DNA of 64,000 nt from Thelephora terrestris (lineage: Eukaryota > Basidiomycota > Agaricomycetes > Thelephorales > Thelephoraceae). The stretch is from positions 1,240,001 through 1,304,000 of the forward strand of contig WIUZ02000001.1 in the NCBI GenBank assembly GCA_015956445.1, given 5' to 3'. Each line of letters starts with the position of its first letter. Position 1 is the first letter of the stretch. A program made the position numbers and the translations under genes. Under the pieces are notes generated by a model that saw only the letters and a program-made list of their open reading frames with translations, was not told the origin of the DNA and did no database searches. This document shows, piece after piece, positions 12,545 through 25,604 of the stretch.

Positions 12545-13052
12545 CTCCGACTGTCGGTGTTCCACAGTCACTGGTCTTCAAGCCCACTGTCGGTTCCCAT
12601 GGCCATCGGTCTCGCATCGTTTCTGGGGTGGTCCTTGTCCCTAGCATGTTTCCAGAACATATAGCATACAGTCACATTCTCTCACAATCTACTCGTGAGG
12701 GCACCGGTTTCAATTTTCGAGACGCAGGGCGGCTCTAGTTTAAGTTTTAGGGACTGCACCAGCTATACTGCTCTTTTGCGAGCTATTACACCATTCATAT
12801 GGCCATTAGTTGATGATATCAACGTGGAGTTTCGGCCACGGGCGGATTTGCCGGTCGCGCCTCAAGGAATTCCGGTTGAAAGGAGGACATGCATTGTGGA
12901 ATGAGTGCGTTAGATACAATATACTTAGATTGTTGTGTATACCCTCCCAGACGGTCATCATCCTACCACCTTTTCTCAACTTTCGACCACCACCGTTCGT
13001 TTGAGCTACGGTTTGTTGTTGACGGGAACACTCGCGTCCTCTGCTCTCACCG
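12545..13052. other. Intergenic, no gene seen
   Basis: About 510 bp between MCMBP and the Rco1-like gene, transcribed in the same direction. It must contain the terminator of the first and the promoter of the second. Only short chance reading frames are visible. Confidence 0.5.
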
Positions 13053-15918
13053 ATGAGTTCGGTGGAAAGTGTCCCGCCGTTTCTGCAAGCCGCTGCACCA
13101 ATCTTGCAGCCATCCCATTTGGAGGGTGATCCTAAACTCGCTACGGAGATTTTGCCTGGACCCCCATCTTTGCTTTCTGTCCAACAGTCAACGGTCAGGA
13201 AAGATACCAAGAAGCCCAGTTTCGCCCTTTCCTACTTGCCGGCCTCTGACCCAGGCTCAACCTACTCCGTGCTCGGTCTCGCTCATACGCCAACCGTCGT
13301 GAGTATGGGAGTCGACGGCCCCCGGAGGAAAAGAGCACGCACAAGCAAAGTGTACGTCTCCGTTTCTTTCAACCACTCTTCTTGCGCTGACTTTTGTTTT
13401 TCTCTTTCGCTTTCCTGATCACCATCACGCCCAAAGTTCTCCTATGTCAGCACTCCAGCCCAGAGTCTCAACGCGGGCCCGACAAGCAAACAGTCCGGCT
13501 GTTGTCGCAATCCCAAACAGTCACGATGTGGTGACGCCCTGGTCTGCTCTTCCTCAAGACGCCGCTGTCCGATCCTCTCCGCCCCCTGATACCGACGAAC
13601 CTATGGCTTCCCGGTCAAACTCTGTATCAAATTTGGATGAAGCCAACCCTCAAGCAGAAATCCGACCCAATGGAACAGAGACGTCTGTTGCTCGCAACGA
13701 CAAGGGGAAGGGGAAGGAAAAAGGGGAGGGGTTGGTAAACGGGAACCCAGCGGAAGAGCCTCTCGCCATCACGTATAATCTGTATGAGTTTGGCCCTGCA
13801 CCGGTACGTTTTTCCATTCTATCCTTCTTTTCACTGTCATTGAGGCTGTACATCACGAGGCAAACGAAGACCACTGTTCGTCCTGTCAGTCTTTTGGTTC
13901 TTTGGTCTACTGCGATGGATGCCCTCGAGCATTCCATCTTTGGTGTCTAGATCCGCCCATGGAGCCACAAGACCTCCCGGAAGGTGACAAGCGCTGGTTC
14001 TGTCCGGCATGCGTGATGCAAGGGGTAAATCAAACCCGATTTTTGACATTTATGCGAAGCTGAAGAACGACGACTCTCCAGGATTCAACTTCGAGATCCA
14101 TATCAGAGGCTGGGATCATGGCACCTCTTCTCCACCAATTGGCCTGCAGTATACCCACGGAATTCCGCTTACCGGAAGAGATCCGTACGCACTTCAAAGA
14201 TGGTATTCGCCCCTTCGTACCACTTTTCCCCCTTCTCATCATCGTTCTCAGTTGGTACAAGCGCAAAAGGGGCATATATGGATACATCCAGGATAAAACC
14301 TCCTCGTCTAAAGTACGGAAAACCTGTTTTCCTACAATCGACCCAGGTCTGATATGAATAGTCGCCATGGCCAACTCGAAGACAGGGACCCGTATCGCCT
14401 CAAGGATAGGAATAGCGATCCAATATTGTGCTTTCATTGTGGACTTTCCGCTCTTCCGCACCACAATACGCCCGTCCAGCAAAAGCGGCCGAGAAGAACG
14501 TCGCAGAAGCCAGCGAACGAGGAGGGACGGAAAAGCATCGTGTCGTGCGATTATTGTGATCTCAGTTGGCATTTAGATTGCCTTGATCCCCCTCTGGACA
14601 GTATGCCCCTCTTTGGAATCAAATGGATGTGCCCAAACCACGCAGACCAGGTATATGTACGTCACTACTCATCTTATCCCTACTGCCCGCAGGACTCAAA
14701 TACCTGTCAGAAACCCAAACGTCGCGTTCCGAAACAGCACGCTGGGTTCATCGAAATCAGTAAACCTCGTCAGCGGAATAATGGCAACGTCGAGGTTGTG
14801 CAAAGCGACTACCTCACGGCAGAAGAGCAAAAGGTCCTTGTTGATGAAGTGACAATCAATGGAAGGAGGTATAAGATTCCCGAGCGAGTGATCAGGCTCG
14901 ACTTTTGGAACAGAATTAATGGCATCCCCCTAGAGTGAGTCAACTCTCCTTGCTTATCCTAAAACGCCCAACACGATATGCTTAGGGACCATTGTGACGA
15001 ATCTGTTTCATCGCCTTTGACTTCTCTGAGTTCACTCGACGATGAAAGCGAACTTTCGGATCACAATCCACGCGATCAACTTTATTCTATTGAGGATATC
15101 GAAGCGGCGCAGGTACTATCTCCTCTCCAAACCGAAGATATCTCGATTAAAGATCACACCTCAGGCTCTATCAGCATTCCAATCGCACAATGTCGGCACA
15201 CCCGCAACTTCTGAACACATCATTCAACTGCACTACGACCTGGAGTTCGATCCATCTCCACAAACTATCTCAGCACCAGCGATCGCTCTATTAAACCCTG
15301 CTACAAATGGCTTACGTCTGTCGAAGCGCAAGGTCTGTAACGTCACCCGTGGTCGTGTTCATCTGCTCATGATTTTGATCCCAGGTTGAAGAGACACTTC
15401 CAGAATCTCATTCCTCCTCGAAGTCCCCTACCCGTACTGTCGCAACTCAGAGTTCGTCGGTGTCCACCGGCCGTAGGCGGAGCAGCAGGAAACCCGCTCC
15501 CAGCAAGAGACTGAAAATCGAGGATACAGGCTCGATTGACAGCCCGTTGACCTCCATCAGTCCACCGCCACCTTCAAAACCCTCTCGATCGAGACAAGGA
15601 AGAGTCCCTACGCCAGCACACTCTGAGAAGTCACAGGTGGTGCAGAACGATATAACCATCGGTCCAGACGATGGCACACAAGATACGAACACGACCACTC
15701 TGCCATCTGCCTTGCCAAAGAGCGCTCCTAGCTCACCAACCAAACTTATATCGCTTACCCAATCAAAGTCCGAGTCCAGTGGGACTTCTATGTCTCTCAA
15801 AATCCGCTTACCAGGCCGGGCCAATGCTTTGAGCTCCGCTTCTGCTGCCCCCACGACACAGTCCACTTCTAACGCTGATACTGGAAACGGAGCGAAAACG
15901 CGTAAAGCAAAACGGTAG
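13053..15918 (+). CDS. RCO1: Double PHD-finger protein, Rpd3S subunit Rco1/PHF12-like
   Basis: Rco1 is the histone-reading subunit of the Rpd3S deacetylase, which suppresses cryptic transcription behind elongating polymerase II. The first PHD finger reads NEDHCSSCQSFGSLVYCDGC, PRAFHLWCLDPPM and KRWFCPACVMQ, a C4HC3 pattern. A helical linker follows (HQLACSIPTEFRLPEEIRTH; YMDTSRIKPPRLKYGKPVF) in the position of the MRG-binding region. The second finger has CFHCGLSALPHH, VSCDYCDLSWHLDCLDPPLD and IKWMCPNHADQ. The rest is Ser/Pro-rich with basic patches, ending GAKTRKAKR at 15918. Two spaced PHD fingers with this linker match Rco1/PHF12; Cti6-type proteins have one. The start at 13053 is the first ATG of the open N-terminal frame. 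At least seven short introns. Confidence 0.8.
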
Positions 15919-16108
15919 CGTGAGCGGGCAGCAACTCCTTATGTTCTGTAGAGTACACTACTTCATAACTGTAAACTCGTCAGGTTGTGGGATTTTACCT
16001 ACTAGTAAATTCACAATGGCGACCGGGCCTCATCTGATGTAAGCGACCGTTCTTTGCATCCACGATCATTAGTCATCGCGCCAAATCACCTAGAGCAACA
16101 CCGTGCTA

Positions 16109-19052
16109 ATGACCTCCTTGAGGCAACTCGTTCAAGATTGGCTTGCCCTAGACAAGGTTCGCATCTGCCCTGCTAATAGAGATATCATCTTGCTCTATTG
16201 CGTGCACAGTCGGAAGCGACAAGGGCCGAGATCCAGGACTTATGGGAGTCAGGAAATCATAAGGAGCTTGACGATAGGCTCAGGTACGTAGCTACAGATA
16301 ATCCTCCTGCAATCGCGCGGTGAGATCTTGCTCAAAGGAAGAGAATCGAATTCGGCACCGCAGGTCAATTTTATCTTCGCCATGTGCGCCCGCGTTTGTT
16401 AATCTTGCTGAGGATAGGCCTTCGGGGAAGGATGGAAGCGGGGTTTTCGCGTATGAACGACCTTACGGTTATTCAAGCTTCTCAGGTTGGAGAATCCTAC
16501 CTCCAACAACCGGTGGTATTGAGTTCCCATTGTCTCAGGGACTGTGCGCATACGTGCTCAAAACCGTGGATAAGGCGGCACATCGGGGGGTGGTTGTGGG
16601 TCATGACCACAGGCATCACTCTGAGCGTTGGGCAATGCTCACAGCTGCAGCCTTCCTATCTAAAGGCATGAAGGTTTATCTCCTTCGAGGCCTCGTTCAC
16701 ACACCGCTGTATGTTCCACGTAACCATTTCCCTCGTGTCAGATGTTGAGTCTCGTTTCCAAGCGTGCCATTCAGCGTCGGGACACTCGGAGCAGCTTGTG
16801 GCGTGATGATAACTGGTACGCAGCCCGTATTCCACGCTACCTATACCTCCCACCCACCCTCAACCGTTTCCCCTAGCAAGCCATAACCCAAAGGTATGCC
16901 ACAGCGTTCGCAAAGTTGATCAAGAGGCTCACATGACAGCTAGCAAGATAACGGCTATAAGGTCTGATTACCCGACCCCATGCTTTGTTTCACTTTACTT
17001 CACGCCGAATCAGGTTTATTGGGAGAATGCAGTACAGGTCTGTCATGTTCCGCTGGGGTACTTCACATCTCTTAACACCTTTTAGATAGTCGACCCACAT
17101 GATTCCGGTATTACAGAGAGTATTTCATTGAACCTGAAACCAGACGAAAGGGTATGGAACCCCGAGTCACTCCTTGCGTCGGACGATTGCATCGATCGCA
17201 CCGAAGAATTGTCGCAAGCATACTTCGAATACATTTCGGGATTGCGGTCCGCGTACGCCCGAGTCTCGCAATACGGAATGGTCAAATATTTGCTCAACAA
17301 CCTCTTTAGAAACCAGGACATACTGCCAGCCGTCCAATTCGTGAATACTTCTATGCATGGCGTCTCCTCCCCTTTCGTCAGAAGGGGAATGCGAGTTTTC
17401 GGGTTCCCTGACCAAGCAGTCATCGAAGTGGCCGAACAAAGGGACCCTGATCCTGAGTTCTCAACTGTAGCATTTCCAAACCCAGAGGAGAAAGGCGAGC
17501 CCACCATATCCATTCCGTGTCTGACTCAGTTTATGTTTGGTTTTCTGCAGGAGCACTTGTGAGTTACCACTCCCTCAGACTAAAACCACACTTGCTCACG
17601 AAGCCCTTCAGGACCTTGCGCTTATTACTGCGGATAATAGTCGTGTCAAGCACGTTCTTGCTCAGGACCCAGACTCGGACAGATTTGCCGCCGCGGAGAA
17701 ATCGTACGTCGGGAATGGACGACGATTTTCACCCTCTCTCACACGTTGGCGTCAGCAATGATGGGATTTGGAAAACCTTCACCGGAGATGAACTCGGTGT
17801 GATGTTTGCCGCATGGGTTTTACGTGCATGGAAAGCATCCGGGAAACCACTTGGTGGGTTATTGAATTACGACTTTTGCAGGCTTTGACAATCTTGTAAC
17901 AGAAAAGTTGGCGATGGTCGCCTCAACCGTGAGCTCAAAAATGGTCCAAAAAATGGCACGTCAAGAAGGTTTTATGTTTGTCGAATGCCTTACTGGTGCC
18001 AGTCTTCCCTCTCACATTCGGCTGAAGTTTTGACACGGTTAGCAAGGGTTTAAATACATTGGAAACACCGCTTTGGATTTGGTCGCACGGGGGTTCGAGG
18101 TGGGAATGCTCATCACTGTACTGCGACATCGAAGTCAGTCTGCCGATCGGATTTTACTAGGTTCCGTTTGGCTATGAAGAAGCCATCGGGTTCATGTTTG
18201 GGTCCCAGATTAGGGATAAAGACGGTGTTGTAGCAACTGTTTGCTTTTCCTGTCGCGGGTCGCGGAACAAACCAGCTTATCCATCTCATACTCTTTCTAG
18301 CTTGTGTTTGCAGAAATGGTTGCTTCGCTGCAACAATCTGGAAAAACAGTGCGAGGGTTTTTGGAAGAGCTTTACAAGACATACGGATACTTCCAGGTAA
18401 AGAACATTTGCGCGAAGCTCCCTCTGAATCCTCTATGACTCCTGAGCACCTATTAGACAAGCAATGGTTATCTCGTTTGCTACGACCCTGCGGTTGCACG
18501 GCACATTTTTTCCAGGTTGCGCAATTATAAGGAAACGGTATGGAAATCTATGGGTTGTCGTTGGTGGTATCTGCATGATTGGCACTAGGCGTCCAAAGGC
18601 ATTCAGAATTACCCTTCAAAATTGGCCAACCTTACCGTTACTAGCGTTCGAGATTTGACCATCGGTTATGACAGTTCGAACCCGCCGTCTTTCAAACCGA
18701 CCCTCCCCCTATCGTCCGGGAACATGATTACATTCGGGGCGGAGGACGAGGCTGCTGGGCAGGAGGTAGTCTTAACGATTAGGTACCACCACGGTTCACA
18801 CCCTCATTGGAGAGTGCTCACGGTTCTGCTTTCGTTCGTCCTTTACCAGGACGAGTGGCACAGAACCCAAGGTCACACTACGCTCACCCAGCACAGTCTA
18901 TGCTTTCCTAACATTTGACACAGATCAAATACTACTTGGAAGGGCAAGGGAAGGATCCAGCGTCGCTAACCACGCTGCTTAGTAAAGTCACTCAGGCTCT
19001 CCAGGAAGATTGGTTGGAAGCGACCAAGAATAGCTTGTCACGTCCCCTTTAA
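16109..19052 (+). CDS. PRM15: Phosphopentomutase / phosphoglucomutase (PGM2-PRM15 type)
   Basis: Interconverts ribose-1- and ribose-5-phosphate, with phosphoglucomutase side activity; an alpha-D-phosphohexomutase family member. The start at 16109 gives MTSLRQLVQDWLALDK. Family signatures: the FGTAGLRGRMEAGFSRMNDL type N-terminal motif, GVVVGHDHRHHSERWAMLTA, the catalytic phosphoserine loop GVMITASHNPK split by an intron inside the Ala codon, DNGYKVYWENAVQIVDPHDS, the metal-binding DPDSDRFAAAE, the sugar-binding GDELGVMFAAWVL and GYEEAIGFMFGSQIRDKDGV, and the phosphate-binding TIR-TSGTEPKIKYYLEGQGKD near 18780-18950, again split by introns. The gene is unusually intron-rich (more than ten). 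The stop at 19052 lies 33 bp from the convergent CAF-1 stop. Confidence 0.93.
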
Positions 19053-19085
19053 CCCACAACGGTTGCGTCTGATCCAGTGTGCGCC

Positions 19086-21629
19086 CTATGTTTTCGCCGG
19101 CTGTATTGAGTTTGAACCACCCAAAAGCGTATCTTGTTTCGCCACCCAGACCCTCCCCTTTTTCACCGCAATCTCCTTGACTTTGGCCTCGATCGATTTC
19201 TTCTTCACCTTGTAATCCTTCAGTTCCTGATATAGCGTCTCTACAATCAGAACAATGCTTCCTGTCGCGAGCTCGTTGATTTTTGCAACAAGGATGGGGA
19301 CATGTGCCTCTGGAAATGGGTGTTTTGGACCGAGTGGCGGTTTCTTTAACACATCAGGGGCGCTGGTCTGCGGCTCGGTCGTAGCGGAGTGAACACACTC
19401 GGGAAAAGAGGGCACGAGGAATGTTCGACTTGCGACCGCCTGGGTCGGCTTTTCCAGAGGCGATAAGTATGTGAATGGATCTATCGGGCAAGGGTTGTCT
19501 GGAGAGAACCTTGTATGAGGGACAGGCTTGGGGTTCGATGGTGGGCAACATACCGTTGAAGAATCGCACGCGAAATGGCGCGAAAACCTCTTCCATGGTT
19601 TTGGTAACTGCAGGATCCCAAATGGGCCCCTTTACGAACGGGACAAGAGTGACAACCCTTCGCTTCTTATAAGAATTTCCCGCACCGCTGGCTCCTTCCA
19701 AACTGCGCTTTAGATGAGATGCCGCATCTACTTCGGCGGCTTCCACGCCGTCATCGTCGTCTACGAGCCAGCTATCGGCATCAGAATCGTTCACAGCATC
19801 CAATTCATCGTCCTCGTCGTTGTCGTCGACAACATCGTCCGCATCACCAGGGCTATCTTCCTCCCATTCTTCGCTGCTGTCATACGAGTAATCGATAGCG
19901 ACGACATCACGGGCAAATGGTCTCCGGGGCCTAATCGCTGAGGAGATACGAGTCCAGGTTCCACAATAACCTGGCCTTGTGTCCTCGTGGAAAATGAAAA
20001 CCTTGGCAGGAATGGTGTTCCTGTCCTCGAGAAGATTCAAAAGAGATCGAGTGGTGGAGATATCTCCCGCAATTTCAGCTTCAGCAAGTTCGTTCAGAAT
20101 CGTGCGAACAGAATCCCTGAAGTGGGAGTCATGATGTTGTGTCCGATGCCATGAAGGGCCCGTGCCTGGGAGTGAGGATATTGCGTTGTGAAGACGATCT
20201 TACAAAGAGTATTAGTGAATATAGAGCGCGCAGCATAATTTTGAATCGCACCTGGTAAGCCTACGGGCGGGGAACGCGTCACAGGAGCGGGAGATGGGAG
20301 CAGAGGAGCTTCACCATCCAATACGAAGATAGGATGTTTTTTCAAACCCTCCCGAGGTGTATCGAAGTGATTTATCGGCGCCACTTCAACACCCTTCCTC
20401 AAGGCGAAGGGTTTGAACACCCGATCGAAGTCTGTGGACTCTGCCACCTCCCTATGTCTAGCCGGGGGGATGGACGGTCCTGCCTTGGACTTAGCTAGGA
20501 AGTTGGCCATGAGATTCTGAGACCTGGTCCGGGATTCCCGTGCCTTCAGTTGTTTCTCCGACCTCGCGCCCTTGGGTTGGAGTTTTTCTTTGGACTACGG
20601 GGCTTAGTTAAGATGGTGACCGTTGTATAGGGGTGCTCACCCTCGTAGGTTTCTTAATCATAGACTTATTCACCGATTCCTGCGCCGAACTTAACGCAAC
20701 TCCAGGAGAACGAGGTCCTATAGAAAATTAACATACCAGCGAGAGGGTATCTGCGGGATGAACTTCCAAGCGTTCCCGCCTATCAATGGCCGTCGAGCAC
20801 ATGTCTCCGTCCGTGAACTGCGTGCCAGGCGTCGTTGGATTGTCAGGTACGGGCGGTGGGGCCAAAAGTGCAGTAACTTCGTCTTTCACCTGACCACACT
20901 CAGAACAGATGTCCCGCTAGAAGAAAAAAGTGCGAACCTGTTGACGCTCATACAGTCTGTTCCTCAATTTATCACGAACTGTCTTGGGAAGCCAATGGAA
21001 ATTTTGCTCATCCACTTCCCATCTCCAAATACATAGATGGGCGGGGACTTTAGCTTGATTTGGCATGCTTTCAGCACCATAATTAACTCGCATAGCCACA
21101 CGAGTTATGGCGGACTCCACGCAGCACAGCGGAAGCTGGTTACCGACACGGGTACCTTCGCTGTCTTCATCTTCCTCGTCGATGTCAGAAGGCAGTAGCT
21201 GAGAATGCACGTGCTTGGCCAACGCTTGGAGGGTTTTGTCGCTGTTTAATGTATTGAGAGACCGAAAAAGTTACAATGAACCAATGCAGACCTCTCGTGA
21301 ACCAACTTCGCTATTAGTGATGTGTATTGCTCCGGGAAAGTCTCAAGGGGGAGTGCATCCTGGGATATCCGGCTCTGGAGCAACTCACGGAATTGAACAA
21401 TCTCTGCGAATATCAAACGATAAGCTTTCGGGATAAGGCACAGGAAAATATGCGTACCCTGCATCGCCTCGGACGATTTCTCCAGGGAAAGCGGCTTCTG
21501 GCGGAAGACAAGTTTACCATTTTTGAGCTCGACTAGAGGTTGCTTGACTGTCCAGAGGATTCAGTACACTAAACTAGCGCTATCGGAATATTATGGAGAC
21601 TCACTGGGGGGAGGGTGCTTATCCGACAT
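19086..21629 (-). CDS. RLF2: Chromatin assembly factor 1 large subunit (p150/Cac1)
   Basis: CAF-1 deposits H3-H4 on newly replicated DNA via PCNA; this is its largest subunit. The reverse strand shows a long charged N-terminal half, then the DNA/ED-rich core: PAKVFIFHEDTRPGYCGTW, an extended acidic stretch (EEWEEDSPGDADDVVDDNDE and following) that binds H3-H4, and VPFVKGPIWDP. The C-terminal winged-helix part reads FPEAHVPILVAKINELATGS, IVLIVETLYQELKDYKVKKK and SIEAKVKEIAVKKGRVWVAK. The start at 21629 gives MSDKHPPP followed by an intron and VELKNGKLVFRQKPLSLEKS, a typical fungal CAF-1 N terminus. The gene faces RFC across a 143-bp divergent promoter, joining two PCNA-linked functions. Confidence 0.88.
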
Positions 21630-21772
21630 AACGACTGGTGCTGATGGATGACACCCTGACGGGCACCTAACACAAGCCACGATGATACGGTATGTCACAT
21701 TCCACGTGACTAAATGTTGACAGGTTACGCTTGTCACGGGCCCTCACTGGCATTTGGATCGTAACGATCAAG
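21630..21772. promoter_or_regulatory. Divergent promoter, CAF-1 / RFC
   Basis: These 143 bp lie between two start codons facing apart. A palindromic E-box CACGTG is present at about 21703-21708. No ACGCGT (MCB) element, which would suggest S-phase control, was seen. Shared regulation is inference. Confidence 0.4.
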
Positions 21773-23080
21773 ATGTTTGGCCATCAGCAGAAGAATGCCC
21801 AACAGGCGGTGGAGGAGCGCAGTCAACCTTGGGTTGAAAAATAGTACGCTATTCACAACAGATGCGCGTCAGATTCTAACTCGGGTTTTTACAGTAGACC
21901 AAAAACTATTGACGACGTTGCGGCTCAAGAACACACCGTATCTGTTCTGCGAAAGGCTCTAACATCAACCAACGTATCCCTCGCCCTTCTGCTTGATACA
22001 CTTTCACATCTGGACTAACCTCCTGGGCAACAGCTTCCACACATGCTCTTCTATGGACCTCCAGGTACCGGGAAAACCTCTACTATCCTCGCCCTCGCAA
22101 GGCAACTGTTTGGCCCGGACAACTTCAAATCCCGCGTTTTGGAACTAAACGCATCCGATGAGCGTGGAATTAGCATCGTCCGAGAGAAAGTCAAGAACTT
22201 TGCTCGGCAGACGCCCCGGGCACACGGTGCGGCATCAGATGGAAACACCTACCCTTGCCCACCTTACAAGATAATCATTCTGGATGAGGCTGATTCTATG
22301 ACCCAGGATGCCCAAGGTGCCTTGCGTCGCATCATGGAGACATACGCACGAATCACTCGCTTTTGTCTCGTGTGCAATTACGTTACGAGGTTTGCTATGG
22401 CCCACCCCACTGCTTCACAACCTCTGGTTGACGCGCCCCTCGCAGAATCATCGAGCCTTTGGCGTCGCGCTGTTCCAAATTCAGGTTCAAACCCCTTGAT
22501 ACGGGCTCTACTTCCGCAAGACTCGCACAGATCGCGCTCTCTGAACAAGTGCATGTAACCGAAGAAGTCATTTCGGCTCTGGTCTCAACCTCTGCTGGCG
22601 ATCTCCGTCGGTCTATCACATACCTCCAGTCTGCATCAAGACTTGCGACTTCAACGGACCCACCGGCACCAATTGCCCCGCGAGACATACAAGAAATTGC
22701 TGGTGTCGTCCCAGACGAAGTCATGAAAGGCTTTGCATTATCACTGGGGGTGGATTCAAACCCGTCAACAACCTCTGGATCCAAAAAGCAAAACTTCGAT
22801 TCAATCAGGCAGCAGGTTAAATCTATCATGAGGTTGGGTTATTCTGCAGCCCAGGTTCTGTCTCAAGTGTGTTCTCGCCCTCATACACGCGTGCTGGAGA
22901 CGACTGACATGATTGCTGCAGCTTCATGACCTCATCATTCAACACCCAACTTTGACGGCTCGGCAGAAATCTACTTGTGCACTGGCGTTCGCGGACGCTG
23001 ACCACGCACTTTGTGATGGTGCAGACGAGGAGCTCTGGGTCTTACAGCTCGCCCTAAGAGTTAACAAAGCAATTTCATAA
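21773..23080 (+). CDS. RFC2: Replication factor C subunit (yeast Rfc2 / human RFC4 type)
   Basis: Small subunit of the clamp loader that opens PCNA at primer ends. The N terminus [20 protein letters not shown] leads to [19 protein letters not shown], the RFC box II region. Walker A is [20 protein letters not shown], Walker [21 protein letters not shown], and the arginine-finger SRC motif is [18 protein letters not shown], split by an intron within the Arg codon. The AAA lid and C-terminal collar include [33 protein letters not shown] and [20 protein letters not shown]. The segment [10 protein letters not shown] and the collar match Rfc2/RFC4 better than the other small subunits. The stop is at 23080. 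Confidence 0.92.
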
Positions 23081-23205
23081 CGGCCACCCAACAACCTGTA
23101 CTGTAGCTCACACCATGCATCAATGTTCTACATTAACAAGCGCAATCGAGAAGGATACAATATAATAGGACACCGGCTTACGCCTCGCACGCTACGGACT
23201 GCCAA

Positions 23206-25479
23206 TCACCGCATGCCAGCAGTGGCCTTTTGCAATGCCCGCTTGATTCCCAATTGAGCCTTCCTGAGCTCGTCAGAAGAGGACTCCTCAATCTCCAACT
23301 TCTCCAAAGCACGGGCAAGTTCAGCCTCCACTTGAGCTTTGGCTCCGCGTTTGAGTTTCATGCCAATCTCGGGAGAGGTGATGGTACTTTCCACCTGGTG
23401 GATGTAAGCTTCGAGGTCGGACTTGGCTTCGTGACGAGCGGAAAAGTCCTTGTCAGCCTGTTTGAATTGTTCTGCATCTTTGATCATCTGCTCGATCTCT
23501 GCAGAAGAGAGGCGGCCGACAGAATTTGTGATACCTACAGCACATTCCAGCATCAGGGGTATGTTTGTGGATAAGATAGAGGGGTCCTCACTGATCTGTG
23601 CCTTGCGGCCGGAGGCACGGTCCTGTGCAGTGACCTTGAGCAAGCCATTTGCATCAACCTCGAAGGTTGTGACAAGTTCAGCCTGTCCGCGAGCCATCGG
23701 AGGAATGCCATTAAGCTCGAACTCTCCGAGTAACCTGTTGTCACGGCACTGCGTCCTCTCGCCCTCGTACCTATAAATTAATGAGTCAAGAGGTCCGAAG
23801 GTGACTCTGAAAGTCGTACACGGGGAAAGTGACGGTGGTTTGGTTGTCCTCGACCGTCGTGAAGGTTCTGGATTTGGTTGTGGGGATAGGGGTGTTGCGG
23901 GGAACAACAACTCCAAAGATGTCACCCTGCATGGCAACACCGAGGGATAAGGGAGCAACGTCCAAAAGAACCAAGTCTTGAGTCTTGTCTGAGGTCTGTC
24001 CAGTAAGGACTGCGGCTTGAACGGCAGCACCATAGGCGACAGCCTCGTCAGGATTGATGGACTTATTGAGTTGACGTCCGCCAAAGTACTCAGACACTAA
24101 CGACTGTATTTTGGGGATTCGGGTGGAACCGCCGACGAGAACAATATCGTCGACTTTTTCGCGGGGAATTTTAGCATCCTTAAGAACGCGCTCGACCGGG
24201 TCAAGGGTGGATTTAAACATTGTCGCATTGATTTCTTCGAATCGAGCCCTGCTGATGTTGGCCGAGAAGTCTTCACCCTAACCAATTTGAGGACATTAGC
24301 GAAATCATGGGCGATCCCTGGGAGAAAATGGGGGTACCTGGTAAAGCGAATCGACTTCAACAGTTGTTTGAGCGACACTGGACAAGGTCCTCTTTGCGCG
24401 TTCACAAGCACTCCGGAGTCGCCTGCTTGCACGAGGATCGTCAGAAATGTCCAGTTTGGTCTTCCTCTCAAATTCTTTCTTGAAATAGTCCAGGAGCGTG
24501 TTGTCGAAGTCCTCTCCGCCCAAGTGGGTGTCACCTGCAGTAGCCTTGACGGCGAAGACACCACCAGTTATGTTGAGGATGGAGACATCAAAAGTTCCTC
24601 CTCCCAGGTCGAAGATAAGAACGTTACGTTCTGTTTTTGACTTTCCGTCGAGACCGTAAGCGATGGCGGCAGCAGTGGGTTCATTGATGATACGGAGAAC
24701 CTCAAGACCAGCGATGGCACCGGCGTCTTTAGTAGCCAAACGCTGGGAGTCGTTGAAGTAGGCAGGCACACTGAGATGTAGAAGGTAAGAAACGCCTAGA
24801 AAAAAGAGGAAAAATTCACGGACGTTACAACGGCCTTTTTTACGGTCTTGCCCAGCTTTGCCTCGGAAATCTCCTTCATCTTGGAGAGGACCATAGCAGA
24901 AATTTCCTGGGGTGTGAAGGTTTTTTCCTCACCGAGGTAGGAGACCTTGATGAGGGGGGATCCATCCTTGTCAACGACTTCGAAGGGCCAGTGAGTCATG
25001 TCCTATATTAAGATTTCTGCCATTAATACGGGAGCGTTTGGAGTCGAGAGAGACGGACATTTTTGACATCGGGATCACTTGCAAGGAAAAAAATGAGCTT
25101 CGCGACTCTAGCGGGAATTGAAGGAGCACTTTTACTTACTCGAACCTTCGGCCAATCAATCGCTTGGCATCGAAGACAGTATTTCGTGGGTTCATGGCAG
25201 CCTGATTTTTAGCAGCATCGCCAATCAAACGTTCCTCAGAGGAAAAGGCGACATAGGATGGCGTTGTGCGATTCCCCTCTACAGAGAGAGTGAGTCGCGT
25301 TTTTGCACTTAAAAAAGCAAGGGACTGACGGTCATTGGCGATGATTTCTACTCGATCGTTTTGCCAAACGCCAACGCATCTTTCGGGAGAGTTATGAGGG
25401 AGAGATTAGGAGGTGAGTTAACTTACGAGTAAGTGGTACCGAGGTCGATGCCAACAGCGCCTTCAAAGACGTCTTCCAT
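23206..25479 (-). CDS. SSB1: Ribosome-associated Hsp70, Ssb type
   Basis: Ssb chaperones bind nascent chains at the ribosome with the RAC complex. The start at 25479 ([12 protein letters not shown]) precedes the ATPase domain: [20 protein letters not shown]-type region, [120 protein letters not shown]. The substrate domain has [20 protein letters not shown], which is Ssb-like, and [20 protein letters not shown]. There is no signal peptide and no EEVD or HDEL terminus; it ends KATAGMR at 23206, as Ssb proteins do. At least six introns. It is divergent from MRP4 with 125 bp between start codons. Confidence 0.92.
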
Positions 25480-25604
25480 GGTAACCGCAGGCGTATTTTT
25501 TTTGTTGAAGGATGGAGAGGATGGAGGACGGGAGAGAGATGGAGCCTGATCAATTTTTTTTCAGTCGAGTACAATCCAAATCGGGTAACAGCCACTTCCC
25601 GACC

